A stretch of 64,000 nucleotides of DNA. Origin: Phascolarctos cinereus. Taxonomy: Eukaryota > Chordata > Mammalia > Diprotodontia > Phascolarctidae. Below are positions 42,591-53,440 of the stretch, one piece after another (the first letter of the stretch is position 1; each line of letters begins with the position of its first letter). A program made the position numbers and the translations under genes. The notes beneath the pieces were generated by a model. That model was not told the DNA's origin and searched no databases. It saw nothing but the letters and a program-made list of their open reading frames with translations. The stretch spans positions 2,701,001 to 2,765,000 of the forward strand of contig NW_018344215.1 in assembly GCF_002099425.1 (NCBI RefSeq). The letters are read 5' to 3'.

Positions 42591-42810
42591 ATTCATTATG
42601 GTGATCTTTCCATAGATCTGTTAACATTGCACAAATACCTACAGAGTACACTGAGTATCTTCCAATGATCCCTTGCTCTCATCACATGACCTTTCCATTT
42701 CATATTGCTGTACCTTTCTCTCTTTTCTATTCTCAATATTTTACATTCTTCTTCATATTGCTTCTCTTTTATATTGGTTCTCATGCATAATTCTTTGTTG
42801 GCAATACATT
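42590..42810 (-). mobile_element. RTE-clade LINE fragment, ORF2 C-terminal end
   Basis: The minus frame gives ...EECKILRIEKRERYSNMKWKGHVMRARDHWKILSVL. The 'KWxGHVxRxxDxRW' motif is the conserved tail of RTE-type ORF2 proteins. RTE is the expected partner that moves MAR1 SINEs. It is worn and partial, lying between an L1 scrap and a WSINE. Confidence 0.7.
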
Positions 42811-42834
42811 GCAGCTAACTCATACCCGTGACAC

Positions 42835-42982
42835 TCTTTTTTATTTTTTTGTGAAGCAATTGGGGTTAAGTGACTTGCCCAGGGTCAACACAGCTAGTGT
42901 TAAGTGCATGAGGCTGAATTTGAACTCATGTCCTCCTGACTCCAAGATTGGAGCTCTATCCACTGTGCCACCTAGCTGCCCC
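42835..42982 (-). mobile_element. WSINE-type SINE
   Basis: 'ttttttgtgaagcaattggggttaagtgacttgcccagggtc' to 'ggagctctatccactgtgccacctagctgcccc', a full reversed copy with a T-rich tail. Confidence 0.93.
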
Positions 42983-42984
42983 AT

Positions 42985-43495
42985 CACACACTTCTTCATG
43001 TCCCTTTGGGCAACCAATAACTTAAATTCTTAAGAAATCTTGGTGTTTGATGAACCATGGCCACATGGGTTCACTGTAAGCTGTAAGAATATCAATGTTT
43101 AAAATATACACACTTTGTGAAAAACAAACCAAAAATCTCATTAGCCCCACGTTCCTCATCTGGAAAGTGAGTGGGTTGGACTTCACGGCATCAAAGATCT
43201 TTTCCCCCAGTCAAATTAAATGACTCCACACTTAATCCACCAGAGATTTATACATACGCCTCTCTGAAAACACTCCATCCTGAATGAAGTGAAAGTCTCC
43301 AATTCCTACTTTGTAACAGAATGATGCGAGTGGCCTGGGCAAAGGGCTTAAGAATCTTTTGTAATAACATCTTAGGGGTCAGAAGAAGTAAGAAAAGTCC
43401 CTTCTGCTGAGCTGTTTGGATCCCTTGCTATTGTTTCAAGTCAGTTTCAAATGTAAGACCTTTGAGCCCTTGAAGAGAGAATAGTGTACCTTTAA
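42985..43495. other. Intron without recognised element
   Basis: A short SINE-like string lies at 43145-43200 ('cctcatctggaaagtgagtgggttgg'). The rest is unassigned. Confidence 0.45.
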
Positions 43496-43499
43496 AGAG

Positions 43500-43690
43500 G
43501 TCTCAAAGATTCCGAGCTAGAAGTGACCTTTGGAGCCCTCTAATCCAACTCCTTCATTTTGTACAGGAGAAAACTGAAGTCCAGTGATACTAATGGATTT
43601 GTCTGAGGTCAGGCAGCCAGTAGGTAATGAGGCTGGGAGCCATGTTCTCTCACCTTCATTCCAATCCTCTTTCCACTACCTTCCTTACTT
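43500..43690 (-). mobile_element. MIR
   Basis: 'cgagctagaagtgacctttggagccctctaatccaactccttcattttgtacaggagaaaactgaagtccag' is the reversed MIR with its usual flank. Confidence 0.75.
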
Positions 43691-43754
43691 AAGAGAATGT
43701 TCTCCTATATATCATCTCATTGGATCATCCAAACCTTTGAGCATGGAGAAAAGA

Positions 43755-43905
43755 GGCAATGTGGCACAGTGGATAGAGGTTGGACTTTGGGAGTCACAAG
43801 ACCTGGGTTCTGATCTTGCCTCTATCACCTACTATCTCCATGAGTTTGGACAAGTCAGTTACCTCTCCAGAACTCATCTCACAAGGTAGTTACGAGAAAA
43901 GTGCT
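43755..43905 (+). mobile_element. tRNA-type SINE
   Basis: 'gaggcaatgtggcacagtggatagaggttggactttgggagtcacaagacctgggttctgatc' and 'ggacaagtcagttacctc'. Confidence 0.85.
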
Positions 43906-44074
43906 TTATAACCATGAAAGATCCATAACAATGGGGCCTATGATTACAAGAAGAAATAGGATCTGAGAAATTAAATTGCTTGCTGAAGTTCAGTCAGATA
44001 GTTCACTGCTGAGCCTGAGAACAGAACTCTGGCTTTCTCATTCCTCATACCATACTCCCTTTCCACTTCCACAT

Positions 44075-44895
44075 TAAAAAAAAAAGGGGGGGGGATAGTG
44101 GCTTTCTCCTTAGAAATAGGATAGATAGGATAGGTGCCATTTTATTTCTCACTTAACACTTAGATAATGCTTCCCAAAGCACCTTTTAAACAAAATAGTT
44201 CAAAGATATGTCATCTCATCAGGAAACAGGAAGCAATTCATTTCTTTCCTAGTTAATTTCTTTGACAGTGGGGGAAAAAGTTCTCAGGCCAAGAAATCTG
44301 AATGTTTCACCTGTTTGTTTTCTTTTCCCTGAGAATTTAGAATAGCTTAACATAAGATTTATTGCAATCTTTTTTTTAAAAAAGTCACTTTTTTCTTTTT
44401 AGAATACAACCAAATAATCCAACCCAATAAATGTAAACCCACAACTAGCAATTTAGTGTTTCAGGCTCTCATAATGGAATGAATTCTGTGGCAAGGAGCA
44501 AGAAAATGCCTTCAAATCAACCTTATTATTCTGGATGTGAAACTAATGAAACAAGTAATTATGAGAAGTAAAGTTGTGTGTGGGCAAGAATCATTTAGTC
44601 TAGAGGCTCACAGATGGGAGTTAGTCACTATGCCTATGATCTGGTCTCTTCCTATTTCAGTTAATAAGCTTAATCCCCTTTTGACAACGAGGTGTTTCTA
44701 GGCTACTGTAGGAATTATGTGTTAATTACTTATGCCCTCTAAATTCCACTGCTTTGCTACAAACCCTCCCCACTCTTCTACCCTTGTTATAGTGCTGAAC
44801 AAATATGGCTGCCATGCTTGCATATCCATCTTGCTCCTAACCAATGTACAATAAATATTTCATTAAGATTTACCATGTATGTTATGTGCTGATTT
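44075..44895. other. Intron between the inverted arms, unassigned part
   Basis: Includes an A/G homopolymer patch at 44075-44095 and AT-rich unique-looking sequence. A worn reversed MIR string precedes it at 43960-44070. Confidence 0.45.
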
Positions 44896-44898
44896 ATT

Positions 44899-45655
44899 GG
44901 ACCTAGAATATCATAAGTACAAGAAAAATTCCAAATGAGGAAATTCCTTCTACAGTGAAGATTGGCAATATCTCTTTAAGTTAAGGGTCATACGCCCAAA
45001 TATGTGTAAGAGTCTGAACTTGAACTCAAGACTTCCTGATTCCAAGACCAGCTCTCTATCAGCATCATATGGCCTCTCATGACACTAAGATGATGAATAA
45101 TTAAATCAGTTTTCTGAAGGAATTATTGCAGGCATTCATTTCTTAACCTGTTCAATTTCAGTGGCTTTGGACACAGCCGTGGTTACTCCATTGTAGTTAA
45201 AGGTCTAGACAAAAAACCATGTTTTCTACATAACAGCTGATTAATTGGACAATGCTTCCCTCTATAATTCTCTTTTAAAGATGATTTCTGGTTTGTTTGT
45301 TTGGTTTTTTTTGTCAAATTCATTGATTACTGTGACAGGTTAGTGAGCCTCATGTGGAATTTGAGAGTAAATGAGGACAATGTGTAAGAATCCTAAAATA
45401 AAAACACATTCCTTTCGGAATCCATACTTTTTTTTTATTCACCAAAAGCTAGGAAATGGACAGATGAATCTTTGGCTCTGATTAGATTATGGAGTGGTTA
45501 TTGACAAAGTACGTGTACTGGATGGCATAATATAATGTGAATTATGATCTAGGAAATCAGCAGGAAAGGTGAGATGATATATCCCCTTCCATTTACACCA
45601 AGGAAGCCACTCTACTTGTTGGCTGAGGAATGCATTGTGTTCATTTTGGCCTTCC
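44899..45655 (-). repeat. Right arm of a long inverted repeat
   Basis: Complement of 39387-40135. It carries the same landmarks in reverse order: 'gaggaaattccttctacagtgaag', a SINE-like piece at 44980-45080, 'tcagtggctttggacacagcc', 'tgaggacaatgtgtaagaatcc' and 'cattttggccttc'. Homology ends close to 44899 and 45655. A 12-base indel and scattered substitutions separate the arms. Confidence 0.88.
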
Positions 45656-45914
45656 AAAATTGTTCTGATTTAGGGAATGGGGTGAGATATGAAAAAAAGA
45701 AGGGAGAAATGCCTTTAGGTTAGAAGAAGGAAAACCCTGCAGGTGTGGAAAAGACAGGTAGGCCTAAAAGAGGGACACTGGGGTGTTGGAGCCCTGGGCT
45801 AAGAGGGGTAAAAGCAAGGGAAGGATTTGAGGTGCTTCATACTGTAGGTGATGGGCCAATTGTGGGTTGGGAGATGGCCACACACTGTAAGAGGACCCAG
45901 ATATGGCAGCTGTG

Positions 45915-47110
45915 CTCATAAGTCAGTCAAAAAGTACTTATTAAGCATTTGCCATTTGCCAGGCACTGTATGATACAAAGAAAGGCAAAAGAGAGTCCCT
46001 GCCTTCAAGGAGCTTCCAGTCTAATGGAGGAAAGAACATGAAAACAGCTATGTTCATATAAAATATTTACGGTACTGATAGGAGGTAATCTCAGAGGGAA
46101 GGCAGTCCCAGTGTAGGGGTAGGGGGAGGACTCAGAAAGTCAAAGCAGATGGAATCTGAGCTAAGTCTTGAAGGAAGCCAGCAGACAAAGGAGAAGAGGA
46201 AAGCCATTCTAGACACAGGGAACAGCCAGTAAAAACAAGTCTTAGAGTCAGTAAATGGGGGGGGGGTCCTGTGCAGGGAACAGCCAGAAGACCAGTGTCA
46301 CTGGGCTGTGGAGTATGTGTAGGAGAATAAAGTGTGAGGAGACTGGGAAGGTAGTGAGGTGCCAGGTGGTGAAGGACTTCAAAATCCAGGGGATTTTTAC
46401 AGATTGTCCCAAAAGTCTTAGTGTGGTTTGAAGCTTTAATAATCTAAAAACTATGCTAGAACTTTTGAGATCCATGCAGTTGATTCAGGAAGTGATGAGG
46501 AGCCACTGCAGGTTATTGAATAGGGGAGTGACATGGTCAGACCCGTGCTTTAGGATGATCCCTTTGACACTGAGTGGAGGATGGCGAGTTGGAAGAGATC
46601 TGAGACAGGGAGAAAAACCAGCAGTCTGTGGCAGCAGTATATATGTGAGGTGATGAAGGCCTGCAGCAGGACAGTGGCAGGCTCAGAGAAGAGGATATAT
46701 CCAGGAGATTTTATGAAGATGGAAAGGACAAGATTTGGTAACTGATTAGATTTGGGGTTGAGTATAAGCAAGGAGTCAAGGATGATGCCACAATTTCAAG
46801 CACGGACAGATGGGAAGATAGAGGTGCCCTTGGCAGTACTAGGAAGTAATTTGGAAGGGGGAGGGGGGCAAGAGAATGAGGTCTGTTTCTGACATATTAG
46901 ATTGGAGATGTCTACAGGACATGTCAAGTAGTCTGTTGGTGATGTAAGACTGGAGGTCAGGAGAGAGCTTTGACTTTTGAGAATTATATGCAGAGAGATA
47001 ACTAAACTCAGAAGAACTGATGAAACCCCCAAGCAAGACAGTGTAGAGAAGTCCATGTCCCAGCATGAACCAACAGAGGACTGAAGTGAGCCATAGCAAA
47101 GGAGTGTACC
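45915..47110 (-). mobile_element. L2 LINE, long 3' copy with RT C-terminal coding remnants
   Basis: Begins as the reversed 3' end ('aaaaagtacttattaagcatttgccatttgccaggcactg', 'cttcaaggagcttccagtctaatgg'). The minus frame 46839-47126 gives KLSPDLQSYITNRLLDMSCRHLQSNMSETDLILLPPSP, matching the L2 ORF2 segment just after the YADD motif (typically DLSPELQTxIxxCLxDIxxWMxxxxLKLNxxKTE). Stops and indels are present. A palindromic MITE interrupts it at 46401-46473. Confidence 0.9.
46401..46473. mobile_element. Palindromic mariner-like MITE (about 73 bp) inside L2
   Basis: 'gattgtcccaaaagtcttag' at the left end pairs with the complement of 'ctagaacttttgagatc' at the right end, making an imperfect hairpin centred near 46437. 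The 'tgtcccaaaagtcttagtg' end resembles Tc1/mariner elements of mammals. A TA stands at 46398-46399, and L2 sequence continues after it ('ttgattcaggaagtgatgagg'), as expected for insertion. Confidence 0.7.
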
Positions 47111-47114
47111 ACCC

Positions 47115-47995
47115 AGGGGGACTCATGCTTCCTTCTTATTGGCCCCTTGGGACAAAGTGCCAATTAGTACAGGCCACTCAAGGACCTGCCTTTCTATAAC
47201 GCCCCCATTAGTTCTCCAGATACTACCAATATTTGTAACTCGGCATTCTTTGGGACTCTTCTAAAATAAAATCTAAAAAGAAAAAAATGCTATGTGGAAA
47301 ATAAAGTGTTATGTTATTTCCATTTGATGAGATTTTCAATTAGGCCTCACATCAGTCCTCTGTCTTTAGTTTTGCATAGTGATAGGATTACGAAACAAAC
47401 ACCAGAGACGCCTAATTAAAGGCAACAAACAGTCCCTTAAAGTTGCAGATAAGAAAAGGGCCTTCTTTTTGGCATCATACCTTTAAATGTAAAAACTGAG
47501 GTGAAGAATTGTAAGCTCTAAGTCTGTCAGACTGTGGGCTCTGTGAAGGCCAGGGCCAGGACTTATCTGAGCTTGGCATCTCTCCCAGGTTGAACTCATG
47601 CTCCAATCACCTCTGCACTTAATTCTCTCTGAATGAATGTTGAGCAAACTAGTTACTTCAGAGGTCTTAAAATATCTAAACCATCGACATAAAGATGCAA
47701 GCCCCAAAGTATTAGACTCACTTTTCTGCTGAAAATCCCTTTTCATATGTGAGGCTTTCAGTAGTGATTACTATTTCCTAAGTCTTTGCAAGGCTTTAGG
47801 CACAAATCTTTTTCATGCCTGCCCTTATCCTAATAGGCAGGCATTTCATAACTAATCTTCGCAATAAACAAATTTGTACTTTGTGCATAACTATTGTCAC
47901 CTCTCTCCTTTGAGGGAAAGACCAAACATTTTAATTCCATAATTGTATCCTTATTACCTAGGACAACAATGGGCACATTAAAACTGTTCAATCAA
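47115..47995. other. Intron without recognised element
   Basis: AT-leaning unique-looking sequence. A weak reversed L2-like string is at 47920-48000. No gene recognised. Confidence 0.45.
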
Positions 47996-47999
47996 TGAT

Positions 48000-48185
48000 C
48001 ATTCATTGGGTGAAGCAGAAAGAGTGTGGAGATGATGACCTTGGTTCAAATCCTGGCTCTACTATTTATATCATATGATCAGAGACTGGATCATCTTATC
48101 CAGTCGTCTCATTTTACAAATGAGGAAACTGAGGCTCATAGTGGCTATATAACTTTTCCAAAATCTTTGAACTAAATTGATCATA
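48000..48185. mobile_element. SINE (sense, 48005-48080) joined to MIR (antisense, 48090-48180)
   Basis: 'agcagaaagagtgtggagatgatgaccttggttcaaatcctggctctac' is a sense SINE 5' half. 'tcgtctcattttacaaatgaggaaactgaggctcatag' is a reversed MIR. Confidence 0.7.
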
Positions 48186-48285
48186 CTTTCTGCAATAGTT
48201 TGTATATAATGATAGATTGATAGATACATAGATAGATGTAATCTTGGGAAAGTTACATGCGCACATACATATCCATATCCATATA

Positions 48286-48288
<3 letters not shown>

Positions 48289-48332
<44 letters not shown>

Positions 48333-48351
48333 TCGTTTGTGTATATGTGTA

Positions 48352-48397
<46 letters not shown>
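48289..48397 (+). repeat. (TG)n-(TA)n-(TG)n compound microsatellite, about 109 bp
   Basis: Two GT runs of about 28 and 38 bases flank a TA run and a mixed TATG segment. Confidence 0.97.
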
Positions 48398-48398
<1 letters not shown>

Positions 48399-48544
48399 CC
48401 TTGGGAAACTTAGTTAAGCTCTTTGGACCTTTGTTCCTCATATCTAAAATGCAGGGGTTCAAATTCTGCATTTCATACAACTCATGTGACCTCAGCAAGT
48501 CTTGTGACTTCTCTTGGCCCATTTCCTTCTTGTATAAGGCCCCA

Positions 48545-49265
48545 TGCAGCTTTACTCTGTTATCCTAGGACCTTACTGGATGAGAACTATCTATATGAAA
48601 GGAAAATCTAATATGTAGGGAGCGAATGGCTCATTGTTTCCCACCCAGAGATGCTTTCCACTCAGTTACTAAGTGAAGTCAAGGACTAGATTATAATGAA
48701 ATCTAAAATGTTAATTCCACATTCTTGTTTTCTCAAACCAATTTATGGGTGAGTGATGACATTTCTCACTAAAATCTATTGAGCACAGAAGTCCTTAGGG
48801 AAATTGCTTTGCCCATATCCGTAATGTCCCCAAATGTTTCCAGTGTCATGTGTGAAGTCAGGACATTTTATTTCTTTTTAGTTTTGTTTTTCAGAGAACA
48901 TTGCCCCTTCACTAATCTTTCTAACCTTTTCAGCTTTTCCTCTATCCTGGGACTCAATGTCTGGAATAAGACAGACCTGAAAAAGGCTGAAAAGTAGTTA
49001 GAGATTTATTCAGCTAGTGCTTGCTGTTTAAGAGAAGGATATGTATTGACTTCCATGAGATCCCCATCAGCAATATAACTACTATTGCCTGGGAGTGCTT
49101 CAGACTCACCTACTCCAACATATTAATATCTGGCATCAGATCCTATCTTAAGACACTCACTAGCGGACAAGCAAGTCACATAATTGCTTTGAAACCACAC
49201 ACTGACCACATGTCTCATGATCACCAGGAATGTCACATGGAACTGCTGAAGTCTTGGTGTTAATA
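48545..49265. other. Intron without recognised element
   Basis: No repeat core or gene recognised; small open frames are chance. Confidence 0.45.
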
Positions 49266-49267
49266 GG

Positions 49268-49390
49268 AGTTAGAGTGTGAGTTCCTTGAGGACAGGGGCC
49301 ATGTTCTTACCTCTCTTTGTATCTGTCCCTAGTCCTAAACAAAGTACCTAGGACATAATGCCAAAGAAATGCTTTCTGATTCATGGATTG
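49268..49390 (+). mobile_element. L2 3' end
   Basis: 'agtgtgagttccttgaggacaggggcc', 'ttgtatctgtccctagtcctaaacaaagtacctaggacataatg' is the sense L2 terminus. Confidence 0.75.
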
Positions 49391-49394
49391 ATCA

Positions 49395-49865
49395 ATGTCA
49401 TGTAAGGATTAATTCCATAATATTGATGTTAAACTCAGGTTTAAAATAGTAACATATTTGCTTCAGTATTGCAAGGATCTCTGGTTTCATCATTTGAAAC
49501 CATCAACACTTCATCCATCAGTATAGATTACAATTCCTCGGTGAGTTAGTAATGGCCTTTATGACTTAGAATCATTGAAAAAAAAATCATCCCATGGTGG
49601 TCAGCCTGTTAATGAGCCTCTGTGGGCTTAGCTATTCCAGTCCTTGGATCAAAGGCATGTGGTCCATTTCCAGATCCATCCTTGAGCTGTTCCTTATTTG
49701 ATAGATGCTACCAATGATTGGGATTTACTGGCAAAGCTTTCAATAATCTAACATCACCTCAATGTGCAGAGTAGTCATGGCAGTAGACTCTTAATGTATG
49801 GATAAAATCCATCAGGTATATGTGAGCTTGTCAGTGTGGAAATGAAACCCATCTATAATTTAATA
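49395..49865. other. Intron without recognised element
   Basis: AT-rich and unique-looking. No gene recognised. Confidence 0.45.
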
Positions 49866-49874
49866 TGTTATCAT

Positions 49875-50330
49875 CATAGTCCTCAAAACATTTTAAAGCT
49901 TGCAGTGTGCTTTGTATACCTTGTCTCCTTTGCTTTCTACAATAGCCCTTTGAGGTAGGTGCTTTAAGAGTAGAGAGACAGCTTTGGAATCAAGGGACCT
50001 AGGTTCAAGTCCTGGCTCTGCTAATTAGTCTCTGTTTGACCTTGAGCAAATCACTGAATCCTTCTGGGATTTAGTTCCTGTTGTATAAAGAGAAGGGATT
50101 AAAAAAGGGGGAGGGATTGGCCTAGATGGCCTTGGCCAGTACAATTCTTTCTAAGTCTAAATCTATGATTCTATAATTATCCCTGTTTTACAGGTGCAGG
50201 AACTGAGGTTCAGAAAGACTGAGTGTCCTGAGTATAGTCATACAACTCATGAATATATGAGGCTGTATTTGAACTCAGATCTTCCTGGCTCCAGCATTTT
50301 ATCTACTAAACTATACTACCTCTCCTAATT
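49875..50330 (-). mobile_element. MIR/CORE-SINE split by a sense SINE
   Basis: First half 49875-49962 ('aaaacattttaaagcttgcagtgtgctttgtatacc', 'agccctttgaggtaggtgctt'). Second half 50176-50330 ('attatccctgttttacaggtgcaggaactgagg', 'tttgaactcagatcttcctggctcc'). The two halves are continuous parts of one reversed element. Confidence 0.82.
49965..50175 (+). mobile_element. tRNA-type SINE inserted in a MIR/CORE-SINE
   Basis: 'gtagagagacagctttggaatcaagggacctaggttcaagtcctggc', 'tttgaccttgagcaaatcactg' and the tail 'ggcctagatggccttggccag...ttctaagtctaaatctatgattcta'. Confidence 0.85.
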
Positions 50331-50339
50331 CTTTGGTAG

Positions 50340-50470
50340 TTGTCTGAATCTCAGAGAGGTGAAGAAAGTTGTCTGTGATCACATAGCTAGGAAGGTCAAA
50401 GATAGAATTTGAACTCATGTCTTCCTAATTCCAAGTGCAGCATTCTGTCCACTCTGCTGCATGATCTCTG
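50340..50470 (-). mobile_element. MIR/SINE fragment
   Basis: 'gtctgtgatcacatagctaggaagg', 'tttgaactcatgtcttcctaattccaagtgcagcattctgtccactctgctgc'. Confidence 0.75.
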
Positions 50471-50474
50471 ATTT

Positions 50475-51165
50475 CTGCAATTTAGCAATATAAAAGAGCT
50501 GCTAAAATACATGTGTAGAATCCCCTTTCATCATCATATTAAGACTCTATGATGGCTGATGGTGTATCATTGGGAGAAGTGCCAGCCCCTGGGATTGCCC
50601 ACATCCTACCATAGCCCAGAATATCATGGTTGCAGTGGATTCTGGTCATCTGCTTTAGTTTCATCCATGATCAATGACCTATCAAAGTTCTCTAAGCATT
50701 GTACACATAGAAACAGGTCCAAAGGTCTCTCCCTCCCTAAGCAGAACACATTTTGCTTCATCATATGGAATATTACCAATAATTTCTCCTTCACAGCATT
50801 ACAAATAAATAAGGGAGTAAAGCAGATAGGGTTATTTTTATGATGTGACAGTAAAATGATGTGATAGTTATTCGAGCTGGCATTGAAATCCATGGTCTAT
50901 GTGGCAGAATACTGATCAATATTGAGATCTGTCATCTGAAATTGCACATATTATGGCATCTAATTTCCTTTTTCTTCAGGGATAGGTTGTTGGGCTATGA
51001 AACACTGAGTGGCATTGAATATAGTCTATGATGCTTTTTTATTGAAAGAGAATTTCATGGAAGGTTTGCTAAATGAAGTGCCATGCACAGATGAGACCCA
51101 CATGAGCAGGGATAAGATCAACTCAATAATTCAGTTCAACAAAATGTATTAGAAAATTTCTATGT
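50475..51165. other. Intron without recognised element
   Basis: Opposite frames of 94 and 89 codons (50559-50893) cover the same bases and match no family. No repeat recognised. Confidence 0.45.
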
Positions 51166-51171
51166 GTAAGG

Positions 51172-51237
51172 CAGAAAGAAGGAATGAAGGAAGAAAGGAA
51201 GGGAGGGAGGAAGGGAGAAAGGAAGGAAGGAAGAAAG
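51172..51237 (+). repeat. (GGAA)n degenerate microsatellite
   Basis: 66 bases of GGAA/GAAA/GGGA units, nearly all purine. They directly precede a reversed SINE. Confidence 0.95.
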
Positions 51238-51239
51238 CC

Positions 51240-51382
51240 ATTTTACAGTTGAGGACACTGAGGCAAGAAACAGGTGACATGCCTTGTCTGGGGTCACACA
51301 GTAGTACTTCAGACTGGATTTGAACTCAGATCTTCCTGACTACAAGCCCAGTGGTCTATCCACTGCATTATCTAGCTGCTTC
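51240..51382 (-). mobile_element. tRNA/MIR-type SINE
   Basis: 'cattttacagttgaggacactgaggc', 'ggggtcacacagtag', 'gcccagtggtctatccactgcattatctagctgctt'. Confidence 0.85.
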
Positions 51383-51384
51383 CA

Positions 51385-51620
51385 CAAGTGGTCAATGAGG
51401 CTCTACATGAAGAGTTCTAGTGATGGAGGACCCACTCACTCACTCCTGACACAGTCCATGCCACTGATCGTTTGGGAGTTCTTGACATCAGGCCCTAAAT
51501 GTGTCTCTTAACCAAAGGCTCCTGGCTCTGTCCTGGAAGCCAAGAAGAACATGGCCAATCCCTCTTCTATTTAGTCTTTAACACATAGGGGGGATGTCAA
51601 TCCATCCCTAGGGGATACCT
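51385..51620 (+). mobile_element. Ancient interspersed repeat, unassigned family (second copy)
   Basis: 'agtgatggaggacccactcactcactcctgacacagtccatgcc' and 'ggctctgtcctggaagccaagaagaacatggccaatccctcttc' follow the same order as the repeat at 9140-9600. Both are worn. Confidence 0.45.
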
Positions 51621-51624
51621 CCAG

Positions 51625-52525
51625 TTTGTTCTAGAAATCATACAGACTCAGGATAGATGCTCAGTTTAACCCCTGTTCACCAGCCAGATGCAGCAAGTTG
51701 AAGTGGGAAGGAAGCTGCCAGTACTGATACATTTTCCACAAAGCGATTCCACATTGACAGTGTTGTTCTAATGTTGCGTATGTTGCTTGGGTATAGGCTT
51801 TTCCGTCCCATGGTTTGAAGTTATAAGCATTGTGACAGCACGCTGACATCGGGTGATAGGACCTGCAGATTAGAAGGGATCTGATATTGTATCTGACAGC
51901 CTTAAATGTCTCTGAGTGAGGGCTAAGATTACTTCGTGCTTTAATCATAGCGTTGCCTTTGACTCTGAGAGGTGGCTTTAGCGAGGTTTAGGAAGTGGGC
52001 CAACAGATGATCTTGTTTGTGTTGTGGGTATGTTTGTGGGTATGTTTTAATCCTGTCTAATTTTAGACTTTCTCTAGATAAAAATAGCCATTCTTGGAGA
52101 CCAAGGTGAAAGTTCCATTGGACATGATGAGTAGTGTTGAAAGAGTCCTTGGCTCTTAGACAAGATGCCACTGTTGTCCCTAGTATAACCTCCAGCCTGA
52201 GAAGAGCCCCTGTTACAGAAGTGGAAACCCTTGACCTAATACCTATGACCATAAAGTAGACAGGATGTCCAATAGCAGTCAAAAGTTAGAGGCCAGGAGG
52301 CAACCTCCAACTGGGTCACAGTTGAAACTAGTAGCTGATAGACCATTAATGAGTTTGCTGACATTTCCCAAGGAAGCTGATACCATGAGGGAAAGAAAAG
52401 ATAGTTTTTTCAAAGGTAACTTTTACATGAATACAGTAGACATTCAAACCGATGTAAGTAGGCTTACCGAGCATGCTTTTATTTTGGGGAGAGGGCAATA
52501 TTGAATTTGAATATTTCTTCATTTT
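51625..52525. other. Intron without recognised element
   Basis: Minus-strand frames of 95 and 113 codons (51661-52282) were read and match nothing I know. No repeat recognised. Confidence 0.45.
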
Positions 52526-52529
52526 GTTG

Positions 52530-53440
52530 TTCAGTTCAATTAAACAATGATCTACTCCCTTCTACATGCAAGGCCCCGTACTCAGTCCTGAGGATACAGA
52601 AGAAAAATAAGCCCCTATCCTCAAAGAATTTGCAGTCTGGTAGGAGTAGGCATGGGGTGATGTAAAACATACATAGATAAATATAATTCCGTGTAGTATG
52701 ATAAGAGAAAAGCATAGATTCAAACAAAGGGGAAATTTGAGAAATGAAAACAACCCCTTTCAGGTGTGGGAGTGGAAGGTGTTTTAGAGATGTTAACATC
52801 TGAAGAAAAGGGATTTTAGCAGGGACAATTGAGTGCATTTCAGAGAAGGGGTGGGAGAAGAGGACAGCAGACACGTATGCTCAGACATAGGAAATGACAA
52901 ATGGAGATCCCTGGATTGTTAAAAGTCCAATTTGGCTGGATCATAGATTGTGGAAAATAAGGCTGAATGAATCAGGATCACAATATAGGTGATCTTAAAA
53001 GCCATGCTGAGGACTTAGCATTTTGTCCTCTAGACAGTAAGAAGCCCCTGATGGTTTGGGGGCAGGAGAGGTAAAGGGCAAAACCATTTTAGCAGCTCTG
53101 CAAAGGACCAGCTGGGGAGAGAAGAGATTAGAAGCAGAGAGAATAGTTAATGGAGGATTATAATAGTTCAACTGAGAAATTATTAGGGCCTAAACCATGG
53201 TGGTGTCCACATAAGTAGAAGGAGATTGATATGAAAAGTGAGAGAGGAGATCCTGCAGAACTTGACATTTGATTTGCTCTGGGCAGGGCATGCGAAGGGA
53301 GAGTGAGGGTAAAGGAAAGGAAATGATGACAAGCGTCTTTCCAGCCTACAGATTAAGCCAAATATTATGCCATCTGTGAAGATCATTAGTACAGCTTTGG
53401 TCACGTTGAGTTTTAGCTGATAGATATATAGCCAATAGAT
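52530..53440 (-). mobile_element. L2 LINE, long 3' copy
   Basis: 'gcaaggccccgtactcagtcctgaggatacag', 'atcctcaaagaatttgcagtctgg', 'aatttggctggatcatagattgtgg', 'aagaagcccctgatggtttgggggc' and 'aactgagaaattattagggcctaaaccatggtggtg' follow the reversed L2 order, as in the copies at 24180 and 45915. Confidence 0.88.

Noticed and set aside
48200-48240. GATA-type microsatellite
   Set aside because: Only a few imperfect 'gatagat' words; too short to list as a repeat locus.
48253-48568. Frames rich in His-Thr or Cys-Val
   Set aside because: TG/CA microsatellite translation only.
51941-52282. 113-codon minus-strand frame
   Set aside because: No recognised domain, no initiation context and no conservation evidence; treated as chance.
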